64,000 nucleotides of DNA, from the NCBI RefSeq assembly GCF_009708175.1, contig NZ_WMBB01000004.1:372001-436000 (forward strand), in the 5' to 3' direction. This stretch comes from Nocardia aurantiaca (GTDB lineage Bacteria > Actinomycetota > Actinomycetes > Mycobacteriales > Mycobacteriaceae). Made by a program: the position numbers and the translations under genes. Numbering within the stretch: position 1 is the stretch's first letter; each line of letters begins with the position of its first letter. Under the pieces are notes generated by a model. It did not search any database and was not told where the DNA came from. It worked only from the letters and a program-made list of their open reading frames with translations. This document shows positions 8,925-16,483 of the stretch, piece after piece.

Positions 8925-8938
8925 TAGAACCTGTTACA
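8925..8938. promoter_or_regulatory. KstR-type operator match upstream of the LysR gene
   Basis: TAGAACCTGTTACA fits the published KstR pattern TnnAACnnGTTnnA at every fixed position. It sits 13-26 bp before the LysR start codon. KstR is the TetR-family repressor of sterol catabolism in mycobacteria and rhodococci. One match in 64 kb of GC-rich sequence can be chance. Confidence 0.4.
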
Positions 8939-9098
8939 GCCGCAAAACGGGCATCGCCCAGCACAACTCGCCGGACGCGGCCGCGGTTATACCGCTCGCG
9001 CCGGTCCGGCGGCGCGGGCCGCCACGGCCGACACCTCGTTACGAAGCGGCTTCATGTCACCTGCCATCGCATCGACAACGCGTGGATGCCAGAAGGGA

Positions 9099-10607
9099 CT
9101 ACGCGCGGCGGGCGGCCGCGGTGCCGGCACGGCGGCCGAAGAAGGTGCTGTCGCCGAGGGAGGTGCCGGAGATGTAGCCGAAGCCGTGCAGGCCGTTGGC
9201 GGCTCGACCGGCGGCGTAGAGGCCGGGAATCGGGCGACCGTCGAGGTCGAGGACGTGGCCGTCGAGGTCGGTGTGGAGGCCGCCGAGGGTGAACACCGAG
9301 GCGCCGGTGCCGCGGCGGTCACCGGCTTCCGAAGGCGGGCGGACGCCCGCTCTCACGTCGACCGCTGCCAACGGCGGGGTCAGTGCGCGCAGCCAGCGCG
9401 CTGACTTGTGATGGTCGAGATCGGTTCCCCGGCAGGCGAATTCGTTGTACCGGGTGATGGTGGCCGTCAGCGAGCCCGCGGGGAGGCCGGTGAGTTCTTC
9501 CAGTTCGGCGGGGGTTTCGGCGACATGGGTGGGGCGCACGCCCCAGCGCTGGGGTTCGGGAACCTCCTCGAAGCCCTCCTCGTCGACGATCACCCAGACC
9601 GCGGTGTCGTCTCCCGCCCAGCTGCCGCCCATGTTCTGGCGGTAGAGCGCATGCTGGCCGATGCGGCCGGGATAGGTGTCCTCATTGACGAAGCGGCGGC
9701 CCAGGGCATTGACCACCATGCCGCGCGCGGCCAAACCGGGGATGAGGGACATACCGACCTGACCAGCGGACATGTGGCGCACGGCCGCGCCGAGCGACTG
9801 GGCCATGCGGATGCCGGACCCGTCGTCGGTACCCGCGCTGACCTTGGTGTGGCCGAGCAGCTGCGGCGCGTGGGCGGCGAGCATGTCGTCGTTGTCGACG
9901 AAACCGCCCGTGGTGAGCACGATTCCGCGATGGACGCGGAAAGTGATCTCCTTGCCGTATTGGCGCGCAACGGCTCCCACCACGGAACCGCCCTCATCGG
10001 CGATCAGCGTGCTGACCTGAGTGTCGAACAGCGCGCCGGCACCGGCGGATTCGGCCGCGGATGACAGGCACTCCATCAGCAGTTTGCCGCCGAAATCATT
10101 GGCGGTGGGCCGGTGTCCGCGCGGGGCGGGATGCGCCAATTCGGTGAAAGGCCAGCTATTCTCGCCCAGCCACATCAGCCCGTCGTCGGTGGGCGGCACC
10201 CAGGTGGGCACGTCCCACATGCTCGGCTTGAACGGCACGCCACGGTCGACCAGCCAGTGGAAGTGCTCGACGCTGCCCGCGCTGTACTCATCGATCTTGG
10301 CCGCGTCCGCGCCCGCGCCCAGCGCCGCCTTCAGGAACGCCGCCATGGCCTCGGGGGTGTCATCGAAGCCGCAGGCCACCTGGATCGGTGTGCCGCCGCC
10401 CAGGTAGATCTCGCCGCCCGACATGGCCGACGCGCCGCCCGCACCGCCGCACCGCTCCAGCACCAGCACCCGGGCGCCCGCGTGGGCCGCCTCGAAAGCC
10501 GCCGATGCGCCCGCCGCACCGTAGCCGACCACCAGGACATCGGTCTCGATGTCGTAATGACTCACCTCGCCGGCCGCCCGCGGGGTGACCGAATTCCGCA
10601 CTGTCAT
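9099..10607 (-). CDS. FAD-dependent dehydrogenase (ketosteroid dehydrogenase / fumarate reductase flavoprotein family)
   Basis: A 502-residue flavoprotein. The N-terminal dinucleotide fold is seen in DVLVVGYGAAGASAAFEAA and the following acidic end VLVLERCGGAGGASA. The C-terminal part has the family's FAD-closing motif GLYAAGRAANGLHGFGY followed by GTSLGDSTFFGRRAG. This fits enzymes that desaturate 3-ketosteroids or reduce enoates; which one cannot be told. The ATG at 10607 starts right after GAGGT, which is too close for a normal site; a 22-bp inverted repeat sits just upstream of it. It is divergent from the epimerase fusion gene, 164 bp away. Confidence 0.82.
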   Translation of the reverse strand: MTVRNSVTPRAAGEVSHYDIETDVLVVGYGAAGASAAFEAAHAGARVLVLERCGGAGGASAMSGGEIYLGGGTPIQVACGFDDTPEAMAAFLKAALGAGADAAKIDEYSAGSVEHFHWLVDRGVPFKPSMWDVPTWVPPTDDGLMWLGENSWPFTELAHPAPRGHRPTANDFGGKLLMECLSSAAESAGAGALFDTQVSTLIADEGGSVVGAVARQYGKEITFRVHRGIVLTTGGFVDNDDMLAAHAPQLLGHTKVSAGTDDGSGIRMAQSLGAAVRHMSAGQVGMSLIPGLAARGMVVNALGRRFVNEDTYPGRIGQHALYRQNMGGSWAGDDTAVWVIVDEEGFEEVPEPQRWGVRPTHVAETPAELEELTGLPAGSLTATITRYNEFACRGTDLDHHKSARWLRALTPPLAAVDVRAGVRPPSEAGDRRGTGASVFTLGGLHTDLDGHVLDLDGRPIPGLYAAGRAANGLHGFGYISGTSLGDSTFFGRRAGTAAARRA

Positions 10608-10615
10608 ACCTCGAC

Positions 10616-10637
10616 GGTGCCCGCTCGACCGGGCACC
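10616..10637. promoter_or_regulatory. Inverted repeat at the start of the FAD dehydrogenase gene
   Basis: Perfect 8-bp arms GGTGCCCG and CGGGCACC around CTCGAC end 8 bp before the ATG at 10607. A second inverted repeat (CTCAGC and GCTGAG, 10639-10660) lies directly beyond. They could be repressor sites or a hairpin that limits ribosome access. Confidence 0.45.
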
Positions 10638-10771
10638 ACTCAGCGCTCCATCTTGCTGAGCGATTCCCCGATCCCGTTGACCGGGACTGCGACCCGTCAG
10701 CACCCGAGGCAATGGGGATGGTGTGAACGGCGTCATTGTGGTTGGGGACGCCTGCACGAGGAGGAGAGTCA

Positions 10772-13162
10772 ATGCGGATTCTGGTCACCGGTGTCACCGG
10801 GCCGAGCGGCCGTGCCGTGGCGCGCATGCTGCTGGCGGCGGGCCACGAGGTGGTCGGCCTGGACCGGCAGCGGCACCGCTACGTGGACCCGCGGGTCGAG
10901 GTGATCATCGGCGACGTGTCCGACGCGCAGGTGTGCGCGCGGCCCGTGGCCGGGGTGGACGCGATCGTGCACCTGGCGGGCCCGGCGGTGACGGCGATCG
11001 CGAAGGCGGCCGCGGAATCCGGGACGCGCCTCGTGGTTCCCGTTGCGGCGGGCAGTGATTCGAGTGTCGAGAAGATCGTGACCGGCAGCGGCGCGGACGC
11101 GCTCATCGTGCGCACCGCGCTGGTGGCGGGCCGCCGCATCGACGCGGGCGGCTGGCGCACCCTGGAGAGCCTGACCGGCGGCGGCAAGGGCAGCATCCAG
11201 GTGCTGCACTACGACGACCTGGAGCGCTTCCTCGTGCTGGCGGCGCTGTCGCAGCGCGGCGGCCTGGTCGAGCTCGCCGCGCCCGGCGAGGTGTCCAGCG
11301 CCGACGTCAAGCGGATCCTCGCCGACGCGGGCGTGAAATACGGTGCGTGGCTTCCGAAGTCGTCGGTGTCGCAAACCCGAGTGGACGCGAGCGCGGCCCG
11401 CGCGGACTGGGGCTTCCGCTACGGCTGGACCGCCACCGAGGTGATCGCCGATGTGGCGCGCGGCCTGCACGGACGCAAGAGCGGCGGCACCGGCTTCCGC
11501 AACCGCCGCGGCGCCATTCCGCTGCCCACCCACGTGGTGCCGCAGAACGCTCCGACCTCCGATGGCTACGCTCTGAAATCCGCTGCGCCCGAAGGCATGC
11601 AGGGCGAGTTCGACGATATGGTCGACGACCGCATCCCGGTCTACACCGCCACGAATACCTCCGAGGCGCTGCCCGGCCCGCTCACCCCGCTCACCATCGA
11701 TCTGCAGGCGGGCGCCATCCGGCTCGGCAACGAGGCCATGGGTCATATGATCGCCATCGAGGGAATCGCACTGGAGCACTGGGTGTCCCGCGTGACCAGC
11801 GTGCTCGGCCACCACATGTACATCAACGCCTCCATCGGCGTCTTCTCCGCGCAGAATATGCCCGGCTGGGACGAGGAGAGCGTGCGGCGCGACGTCTACG
11901 GCACCATCGGCGATATCGAGCTGCACCCCAAGGGCCGTCCCGCCATGCCGACCGGAACGGCCGCCCGCGCTGGCACTTTCAAGGCTATGGGCCGGGTCGC
12001 CGCCACCGCGCTCGGCTATGGCAAGACCGCCGAACTGATCAATGCCGCCTCGCACGCGGAAGCGCTGAGCCGCGACCAGATCTCGGAGCTCACCGACGAG
12101 CAGCTGCACGCCCGCGCCCTGCTCTGGCGCGACCGCCTCAATCAGGCGTGGCAAGCCGCCTCCATCGGCGTCATGATGACCGGCGCGGCCACCGCCGCCC
12201 ACAAGGGCGAGGTCAAGATCGACCTGAACCGCTTGGAGTCGGCCAAGACCATGCTGGCAGTGGAGCGGCTGGCGGCCCTGTGCCGCGAGGACGCCGGACT
12301 GCAGGCGCTGGCCAAGACCGGTGATGTGGCGGCGGCCCGAGAGAAGTCGCCGGAGTTCTCGCGGGCCCTGGACCAGGAGCTGGCCACGATCGGCCACCGT
12401 GGCCCGGGCGAGTGCGAGTTCATCAACGCCACCTTCGGCGACCGCCCCGAACTCCTGGTCACCGCCGCGGGGCGGGCCGCGGAAATGCCCGCGCCGCACC
12501 GCGAGCCGGTGCCGGAGCCGACCAGCCGCACCGCCAAGATGGCCGTGGGCGCGACCGTCTACCGCGAGCGCGCCCGCGACGCCGTCGTGCGCGTCACCAA
12601 CTGCCTGCGCCTGGCCACCCAGGAGCGCGCGGCGCGGCTGGTGCAGGCGGGCAGGCTCACCGAGATCGAGGACTCGGCCTTCCTGAGCCTGGACGAACTG
12701 CTCTGGGCCCCGGCCGATCTGAAGGATCGGGTGGCGCGTCGCCGTGCCGAGCGCACCCGCTACCAGGCCGTGCGCATGCCCGATGTCGTCAACGGCCACT
12801 GGGAACCGGAGGAGATCTCCGGCGCGATCGCGGTCGGCGACACCCTCTCCGGCCTGGGCGTGAGCCCCGGCGTTGTGGAGGGCACCGTCAAGCGGGTGCT
12901 GACCCTCGACGACGACATCGAGCCGGGCGACATTCTGGTGGCCTCGGTGACCGATACCGGCCATACCGCCAAGTTCGCCTACGCGGGCGCGGTGGTCACC
13001 GATATCGGCGGCTCGGCCTCGCACGCCGCCATCGTGGCCCGCGAGTTCGGCGTCCCCTGCGTGGTGGATACCAAGACCGCCAGCACCGCGCTGCGGGACG
13101 GCCAGCGCGTCCGCGTCGACGGCGCCGCCGGCACCGTCACGCTGCTGGCCGACGCGGAATAG
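10772..13162 (+). CDS. NAD-dependent epimerase / PEP-utilising phosphohistidine domain fusion protein
   Basis: A 796-residue fusion. Residues 1 to about 240 are an epimerase-type Rossmann domain (ILVTGVTGPSGRAVARML). Residues about 270-690 resemble the helical part of PEP synthase-like proteins. The C-terminal 90 residues are the swivelling phosphohistidine domain of PEP-utilising enzymes, with the site GGSASHAAIVAREFG (His near residue 749). I see no ATP-grasp domain, so it cannot charge its histidine as PPDK does. M. tuberculosis Rv2047c has the same architecture and no known function. The ATG at 10772 has GAGGAGGAG 6 bases upstream. A secreted phosphatase gene follows after 168 bp. Confidence 0.85.
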   Translation: MRILVTGVTGPSGRAVARMLLAAGHEVVGLDRQRHRYVDPRVEVIIGDVSDAQVCARPVAGVDAIVHLAGPAVTAIAKAAAESGTRLVVPVAAGSDSSVEKIVTGSGADALIVRTALVAGRRIDAGGWRTLESLTGGGKGSIQVLHYDDLERFLVLAALSQRGGLVELAAPGEVSSADVKRILADAGVKYGAWLPKSSVSQTRVDASAARADWGFRYGWTATEVIADVARGLHGRKSGGTGFRNRRGAIPLPTHVVPQNAPTSDGYALKSAAPEGMQGEFDDMVDDRIPVYTATNTSEALPGPLTPLTIDLQAGAIRLGNEAMGHMIAIEGIALEHWVSRVTSVLGHHMYINASIGVFSAQNMPGWDEESVRRDVYGTIGDIELHPKGRPAMPTGTAARAGTFKAMGRVAATALGYGKTAELINAASHAEALSRDQISELTDEQLHARALLWRDRLNQAWQAASIGVMMTGAATAAHKGEVKIDLNRLESAKTMLAVERLAALCREDAGLQALAKTGDVAAAREKSPEFSRALDQELATIGHRGPGECEFINATFGDRPELLVTAAGRAAEMPAPHREPVPEPTSRTAKMAVGATVYRERARDAVVRVTNCLRLATQERAARLVQAGRLTEIEDSAFLSLDELLWAPADLKDRVARRRAERTRYQAVRMPDVVNGHWEPEEISGAIAVGDTLSGLGVSPGVVEGTVKRVLTLDDDIEPGDILVASVTDTGHTAKFAYAGAVVTDIGGSASHAAIVAREFGVPCVVDTKTASTALRDGQRVRVDGAAGTVTLLADAE

Positions 13163-13330
13163 CCCGGCCCATTCCGATCCGCGCCTCGGGCGCGCTTCCG
13201 CGCTCGCGCCCGAGGCCGGTCGGTCATGCCCGGACTCGCGAGCGCCACGACCCATCTGGAAGCCGGCGTCCGTGCCAGAAGCCCGGACCGGGGCATCCAC
13301 ACCCGGTCCGTGATCGAAAGGAAACCCCTA

Positions 13331-14245
13331 GTGACGATCTCGCGCGCCGTACGCGGCACTCTCAGCGGTGTAGCCGCCGCGCTCATCGCCATCACCCCGA
13401 TCGCCGTCAGCCCCGCGCTGGCCGCGCCCGTCCCGGTGCTGCAGACGCCCAAGGGCGTCTCGCTGGACTTGCCGTCCGCGCCGAATGCCCGTGACCTGAG
13501 CGACATCCCGACCCAGGGCGGCGGGGGCAAGGTCAAGGATGGTTCGGTCTTCCGCTCCGACGCGCTGAACAAGCTGAGCGCCGGCGAGCAGCAGCAGCTG
13601 GTGTCGGCGGGCATCGTCGAGATCATCGACTTCCGCAGCCCGACCGAGCGCGGTCAGAACCCGGACAAGCTGCCGGCCTCCATCCCGGAGAAGTCGCTGC
13701 CGGTCTACGATCCGAACAACGACTTCTACCTGTTCTTCGCCAAAGCCGTGCAGGGCGGCCCGGTCGTGCAGCAGCAGCTGCTGGGCAACGGCAAGGGCAA
13801 GCAGTTCATGGTCGACTACTACACGTGGATGGTCACCGACGCGACCGCGCGCTCGCAGTTCAGCGCCGCGGTGAAGGAGATCGCCAACGCCAACGGCCCG
13901 GTGCTGTACCACTGCACCGCCGGCAAGGACCGCACCGGCTGGATGTCGGCCATCCTGCTGAGCTCCCTGGGCGCGCCGAAGGGTCAGATCTACGACAACT
14001 ACCTGGCGTCCAACGACAACCTGGCCGCCGCCAATCAAGCCACGCTGGACGGCCTCGTCGCCAAGGGACTGGTCACCGATCCGTCGCTGTTCACCCCGGT
14101 GCTCGGCGTCGACCGCGACTACCTGGACGCCGCCTTCGACGCGGTCCAGCAGAACTTCGGCTCCTTCGGCAACTTCCTGTCGCAGGGTCTGGGCATCGAC
14201 GATGCGACCATTGCCGCACTCAAGTCCAAACTGGTCGGTAAGTAA
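13331..14245 (+). CDS. Secreted tyrosine/lipid phosphatase (PtpB-like)
   Basis: A 304-residue protein with a Sec signal peptide (residues 1-32: charged start, GVAAALIAITPIAV core, ALA-AP cleavage region). The phosphatase loop is HCTAGKDRTG with nucleophile C195 and R201, the form used by PtpB-type enzymes that act on phosphotyrosine and phosphoinositides. NARDLSDIP and FRSDALNKL near the N-terminus are also typical. The GTG at 13331 has AAAGGAAA about 7 bases upstream and places the signal peptide at the N-terminus; earlier in-frame starts would bury it. It follows the epimerase fusion gene on the same strand and ends at a hairpin. Confidence 0.9.
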   Translation: MTISRAVRGTLSGVAAALIAITPIAVSPALAAPVPVLQTPKGVSLDLPSAPNARDLSDIPTQGGGGKVKDGSVFRSDALNKLSAGEQQQLVSAGIVEIIDFRSPTERGQNPDKLPASIPEKSLPVYDPNNDFYLFFAKAVQGGPVVQQQLLGNGKGKQFMVDYYTWMVTDATARSQFSAAVKEIANANGPVLYHCTAGKDRTGWMSAILLSSLGAPKGQIYDNYLASNDNLAAANQATLDGLVAKGLVTDPSLFTPVLGVDRDYLDAAFDAVQQNFGSFGNFLSQGLGIDDATIAALKSKLVGK

Positions 14246-14259
14246 GCAATTCCGGGAAC

Positions 14260-14294
14260 GCCGATGCCGTACAGCCCGGAGGGACGGCGTCGGC
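14260..14294 (+). terminator. Hairpin after the secreted phosphatase gene
   Basis: Arms GCCGATGCCGT and ACGGCGTCGGC pair over 11 bp with one U-G wobble, loop 13 bases, starting 14 bases after the stop codon. The T content downstream is low (ATTCACATG). Confidence 0.5.
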
Positions 14295-14351
14295 ATTCAC
14301 ATGTCCGCCCCATGTCCGCTTCACATTCGTGATCGACCTGCGAAAATACGC

Positions 14352-15359
14352 ATGATGCAGGAGATCTGGCAGCTGGACGGGCGGCGCACCCGCTCGGTGA
14401 GTGCGGAGAACCCCACCGGCGAGCCGGGCGGGGGCGGGCGTGCCATCTCCGGAACCGGGGCGTTCGCGGCGGCGGGGCTGGGCCGCGGGTGGAAGGTGTC
14501 ACCCTCCATCGATCTCCCGCCGGGCGAAACCGCCACGCTCGCCGATATTTCCGGGCCCGGGGTCATCCGGCACCTGTGGCTCACCACCGATCGCGCGCTG
14601 CTGCGCGACTTCACACTCCAGATGTACTGGGACGATGCGCCGGAACCGGCCGTCGCGGTGCCGCTGGGCGACTTCTTCTGCAACGGCTGGGATCACCTGG
14701 CGCTGATCAACTCCGCCATGGTGGTGGTCGCGCCCGCGGGCGGGCTGAACAGCTACTGGCCCATGCCCTTCCACACGCGCGCCCTGATCACCCTGCACAA
14801 CGGAGCCGAGCGGACCGCACCGGTGTATTACCAGATCACCTATCTGGAGGAGGAGTTACCCGGCGCCGCCGGGTATCTGCATGCCCGGTGGCGCTGCTCC
14901 GATCCGCTGGGCACCCCGGCGGAGCATCCGATCGTCGAGATCGACGGCGGACCCGGGCGGTATGCCGGGACGTATCTGGCCGTGCAGCCGCGGGCGGCGG
15001 GTTGGTGGGGTGAGGGGGAGCTGAAGTTCTATCTCGACGACGACACCGAATTCCCCACCCTGTGCGGCACCGGAACCGAGGATTATTTCGGCGGCGCCTG
15101 GAATTTCGACCTCGACGGCGCTTACCGCCCCTACTCCACGCCCTATCTGGGTATGCCACAGGTGTTGCCGCCGCATCGAATCTACGAACCGCACCAGCGA
15201 TTCGGCATGTACCGCTGGCACATTCCCGATCCCGTCTGCTTCGAATACGGGCTGCGCGCCACCGTGCAGGCACTGGGCTGGCGCGAGGACGGCCACTACC
15301 TACCGCTGGACCAGGCATATGTGGCCTCGACCGCCCTCTGGTATCACCTACTCCCCTGA
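14352..15359 (+). CDS. GH172 (DUF2961) glycoside hydrolase
   Basis: A 335-residue single-domain DUF2961 protein. The family, now GH172, includes alpha-D-fructofuranosidase and difructose-dianhydride enzymes and exo-acting D-arabinofuranosidases that attack mycobacterial-type arabinan. Conserved parts are SAENPTGEPGGGG, PLGDFFCNGW, WWGEGELKFY and CGTGTEDYFGGAW; the likely catalytic glutamates are E221 and E243. There is no signal peptide, so it acts inside the cell or is exported by an unknown route. The ATG at 14352 lacks a ribosome site and a second ATG follows directly. A polyol dehydrogenase and xylulokinase follow on the same strand, pointing to use of the released sugar. Confidence 0.85.
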   Translation: MMQEIWQLDGRRTRSVSAENPTGEPGGGGRAISGTGAFAAAGLGRGWKVSPSIDLPPGETATLADISGPGVIRHLWLTTDRALLRDFTLQMYWDDAPEPAVAVPLGDFFCNGWDHLALINSAMVVVAPAGGLNSYWPMPFHTRALITLHNGAERTAPVYYQITYLEEELPGAAGYLHARWRCSDPLGTPAEHPIVEIDGGPGRYAGTYLAVQPRAAGWWGEGELKFYLDDDTEFPTLCGTGTEDYFGGAWNFDLDGAYRPYSTPYLGMPQVLPPHRIYEPHQRFGMYRWHIPDPVCFEYGLRATVQALGWREDGHYLPLDQAYVASTALWYHLLP

Positions 15360-15414
15360 TCCCCTACGGATCCCCGTAACGATTGTGGGAAGACAGAAAG
15401 ATTGCGATTGCTAT

Positions 15415-15427
15415 TGCGTAAAACGCA
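15415..15427. promoter_or_regulatory. Palindrome before the polyol dehydrogenase gene
   Basis: TGCGT-AAA-ACGCA, perfect arms, 36 bp before the likely ATG and in an AT-rich patch (ATTGCGATTGCTATTGCG) unusual for this genome. It may be the operator of the sugar genes downstream. Confidence 0.4.
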
Positions 15428-15462
15428 TCGAACGCGTGGCACGCGGGTGCATGGTTATTGCT

Positions 15463-16470
15463 ATGCGCGCCTTGGTCGTCGAGAAGCCCGGACAGTTCTC
15501 GGTCGAATCCGTGCCGGATCCGGCGCCGGGCACGGGCGAGGTGGTGATCCGGGTGGACGCGGTCGGGATATGCGGTACGGATATCCATATCGTGGAGGGT
15601 GAATTCCCGCCCACGCCCTATCCGATCGTGCCGGGCCACGAATTCGCCGGGGAAGTGGTGGCGCTCGGCTCGGACGCGGCCGGGGTCCGCGTAAGCGACC
15701 GCGTGGCGGTGGACCCCTCCCTGTTCTGCGGGCGCTGCCACTACTGCGCGATCGGGCGCGGAAACCTGTGCGAGAACTGGGGCGCCATCGGTGACACGGT
15801 GGACGGCGCCATGGCCGAGTACGTGAAAGTGCCCGCCGCCAACTGTTATCGGCTGCCCGGGCATCTGTCACCCGCGCACGGCGCACTGGTGGAACCACTC
15901 TCGTGCGCGGTGCACGGCTTCGATGTGCTGCCAAGGCAACTCGGGTCGCACTATCTGATCTACGGGGCGGGCACCATGGGTCTGCTCATGCTGCAACTGG
16001 CCATCGCGGCGGGTGCGGCGTCGGTGTCGATGGTGGACACCAATGCCGACCGGCTGGCCGTCGCGCGGACGCTCGGCGCGGACGCGGCCACCGTATCCGC
16101 CGACGATATGGACCGGCCCGAGGGCTGGGAGATCGTGATCGATTGCAGCGGAACGGTGGCCGCCGTCGAGGATGGGCTGTCCCGGGTCCGGCGCGGCGGC
16201 ACCTACCAGCAGTTCGGGGTGGCCCCGGCGGCGGCGCGGGCCAGCATCTCACCGTTCCGCGTCTACAACGACGAGATCACCATCGTCGGCTCCATGGCCG
16301 TGCTGCACAGTTTCGGACGGGCCGTGGATCTGCTCGGCGAGGGCGTCATCGACGCGGACACCGTGATCACCCACGACTTCGCCCTCGATGAATTCGGCGA
16401 TGCCCTGCGGACCTTCCGCGCGGGCACCGGACGCAAGATCCAGCTGCATCCCGGACGGACGGCACGATAG
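15463..16470 (+). CDS. Zinc-dependent polyol (sorbitol/arabinitol-type) dehydrogenase
   Basis: A 335-residue medium-chain dehydrogenase. Catalytic zinc ligands are C37 (GICGTDIH) and H59/E60 (GHE). Structural zinc is bound by C89, C92, C95 and C103 (CGRCHYCAIGRGNLC). The NAD fold is marked by YGAGTMGLL. The overall pattern matches sorbitol/xylitol/arabinitol dehydrogenases, which oxidise a polyol to a ketose. Family alignments favour the start MRALVVEK at 15463; an ATG at 15451 adds four residues; neither has a clear ribosome site. The xylulokinase gene starts 13 bp after its stop, so D-xylulose is a likely product. Confidence 0.85.
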   Translation: MRALVVEKPGQFSVESVPDPAPGTGEVVIRVDAVGICGTDIHIVEGEFPPTPYPIVPGHEFAGEVVALGSDAAGVRVSDRVAVDPSLFCGRCHYCAIGRGNLCENWGAIGDTVDGAMAEYVKVPAANCYRLPGHLSPAHGALVEPLSCAVHGFDVLPRQLGSHYLIYGAGTMGLLMLQLAIAAGAASVSMVDTNADRLAVARTLGADAATVSADDMDRPEGWEIVIDCSGTVAAVEDGLSRVRRGGTYQQFGVAPAAARASISPFRVYNDEITIVGSMAVLHSFGRAVDLLGEGVIDADTVITHDFALDEFGDALRTFRAGTGRKIQLHPGRTAR

Positions 16471-16483
16471 AGGGTGGGGACCA

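Noticed and set aside
10769..13300. An 843-codon open frame antisense to the epimerase fusion gene
   Set aside because: It is a high-GC shadow frame with low-complexity Gly/Ala/Arg/His composition and no known domain; the plus-strand gene has clear motifs.
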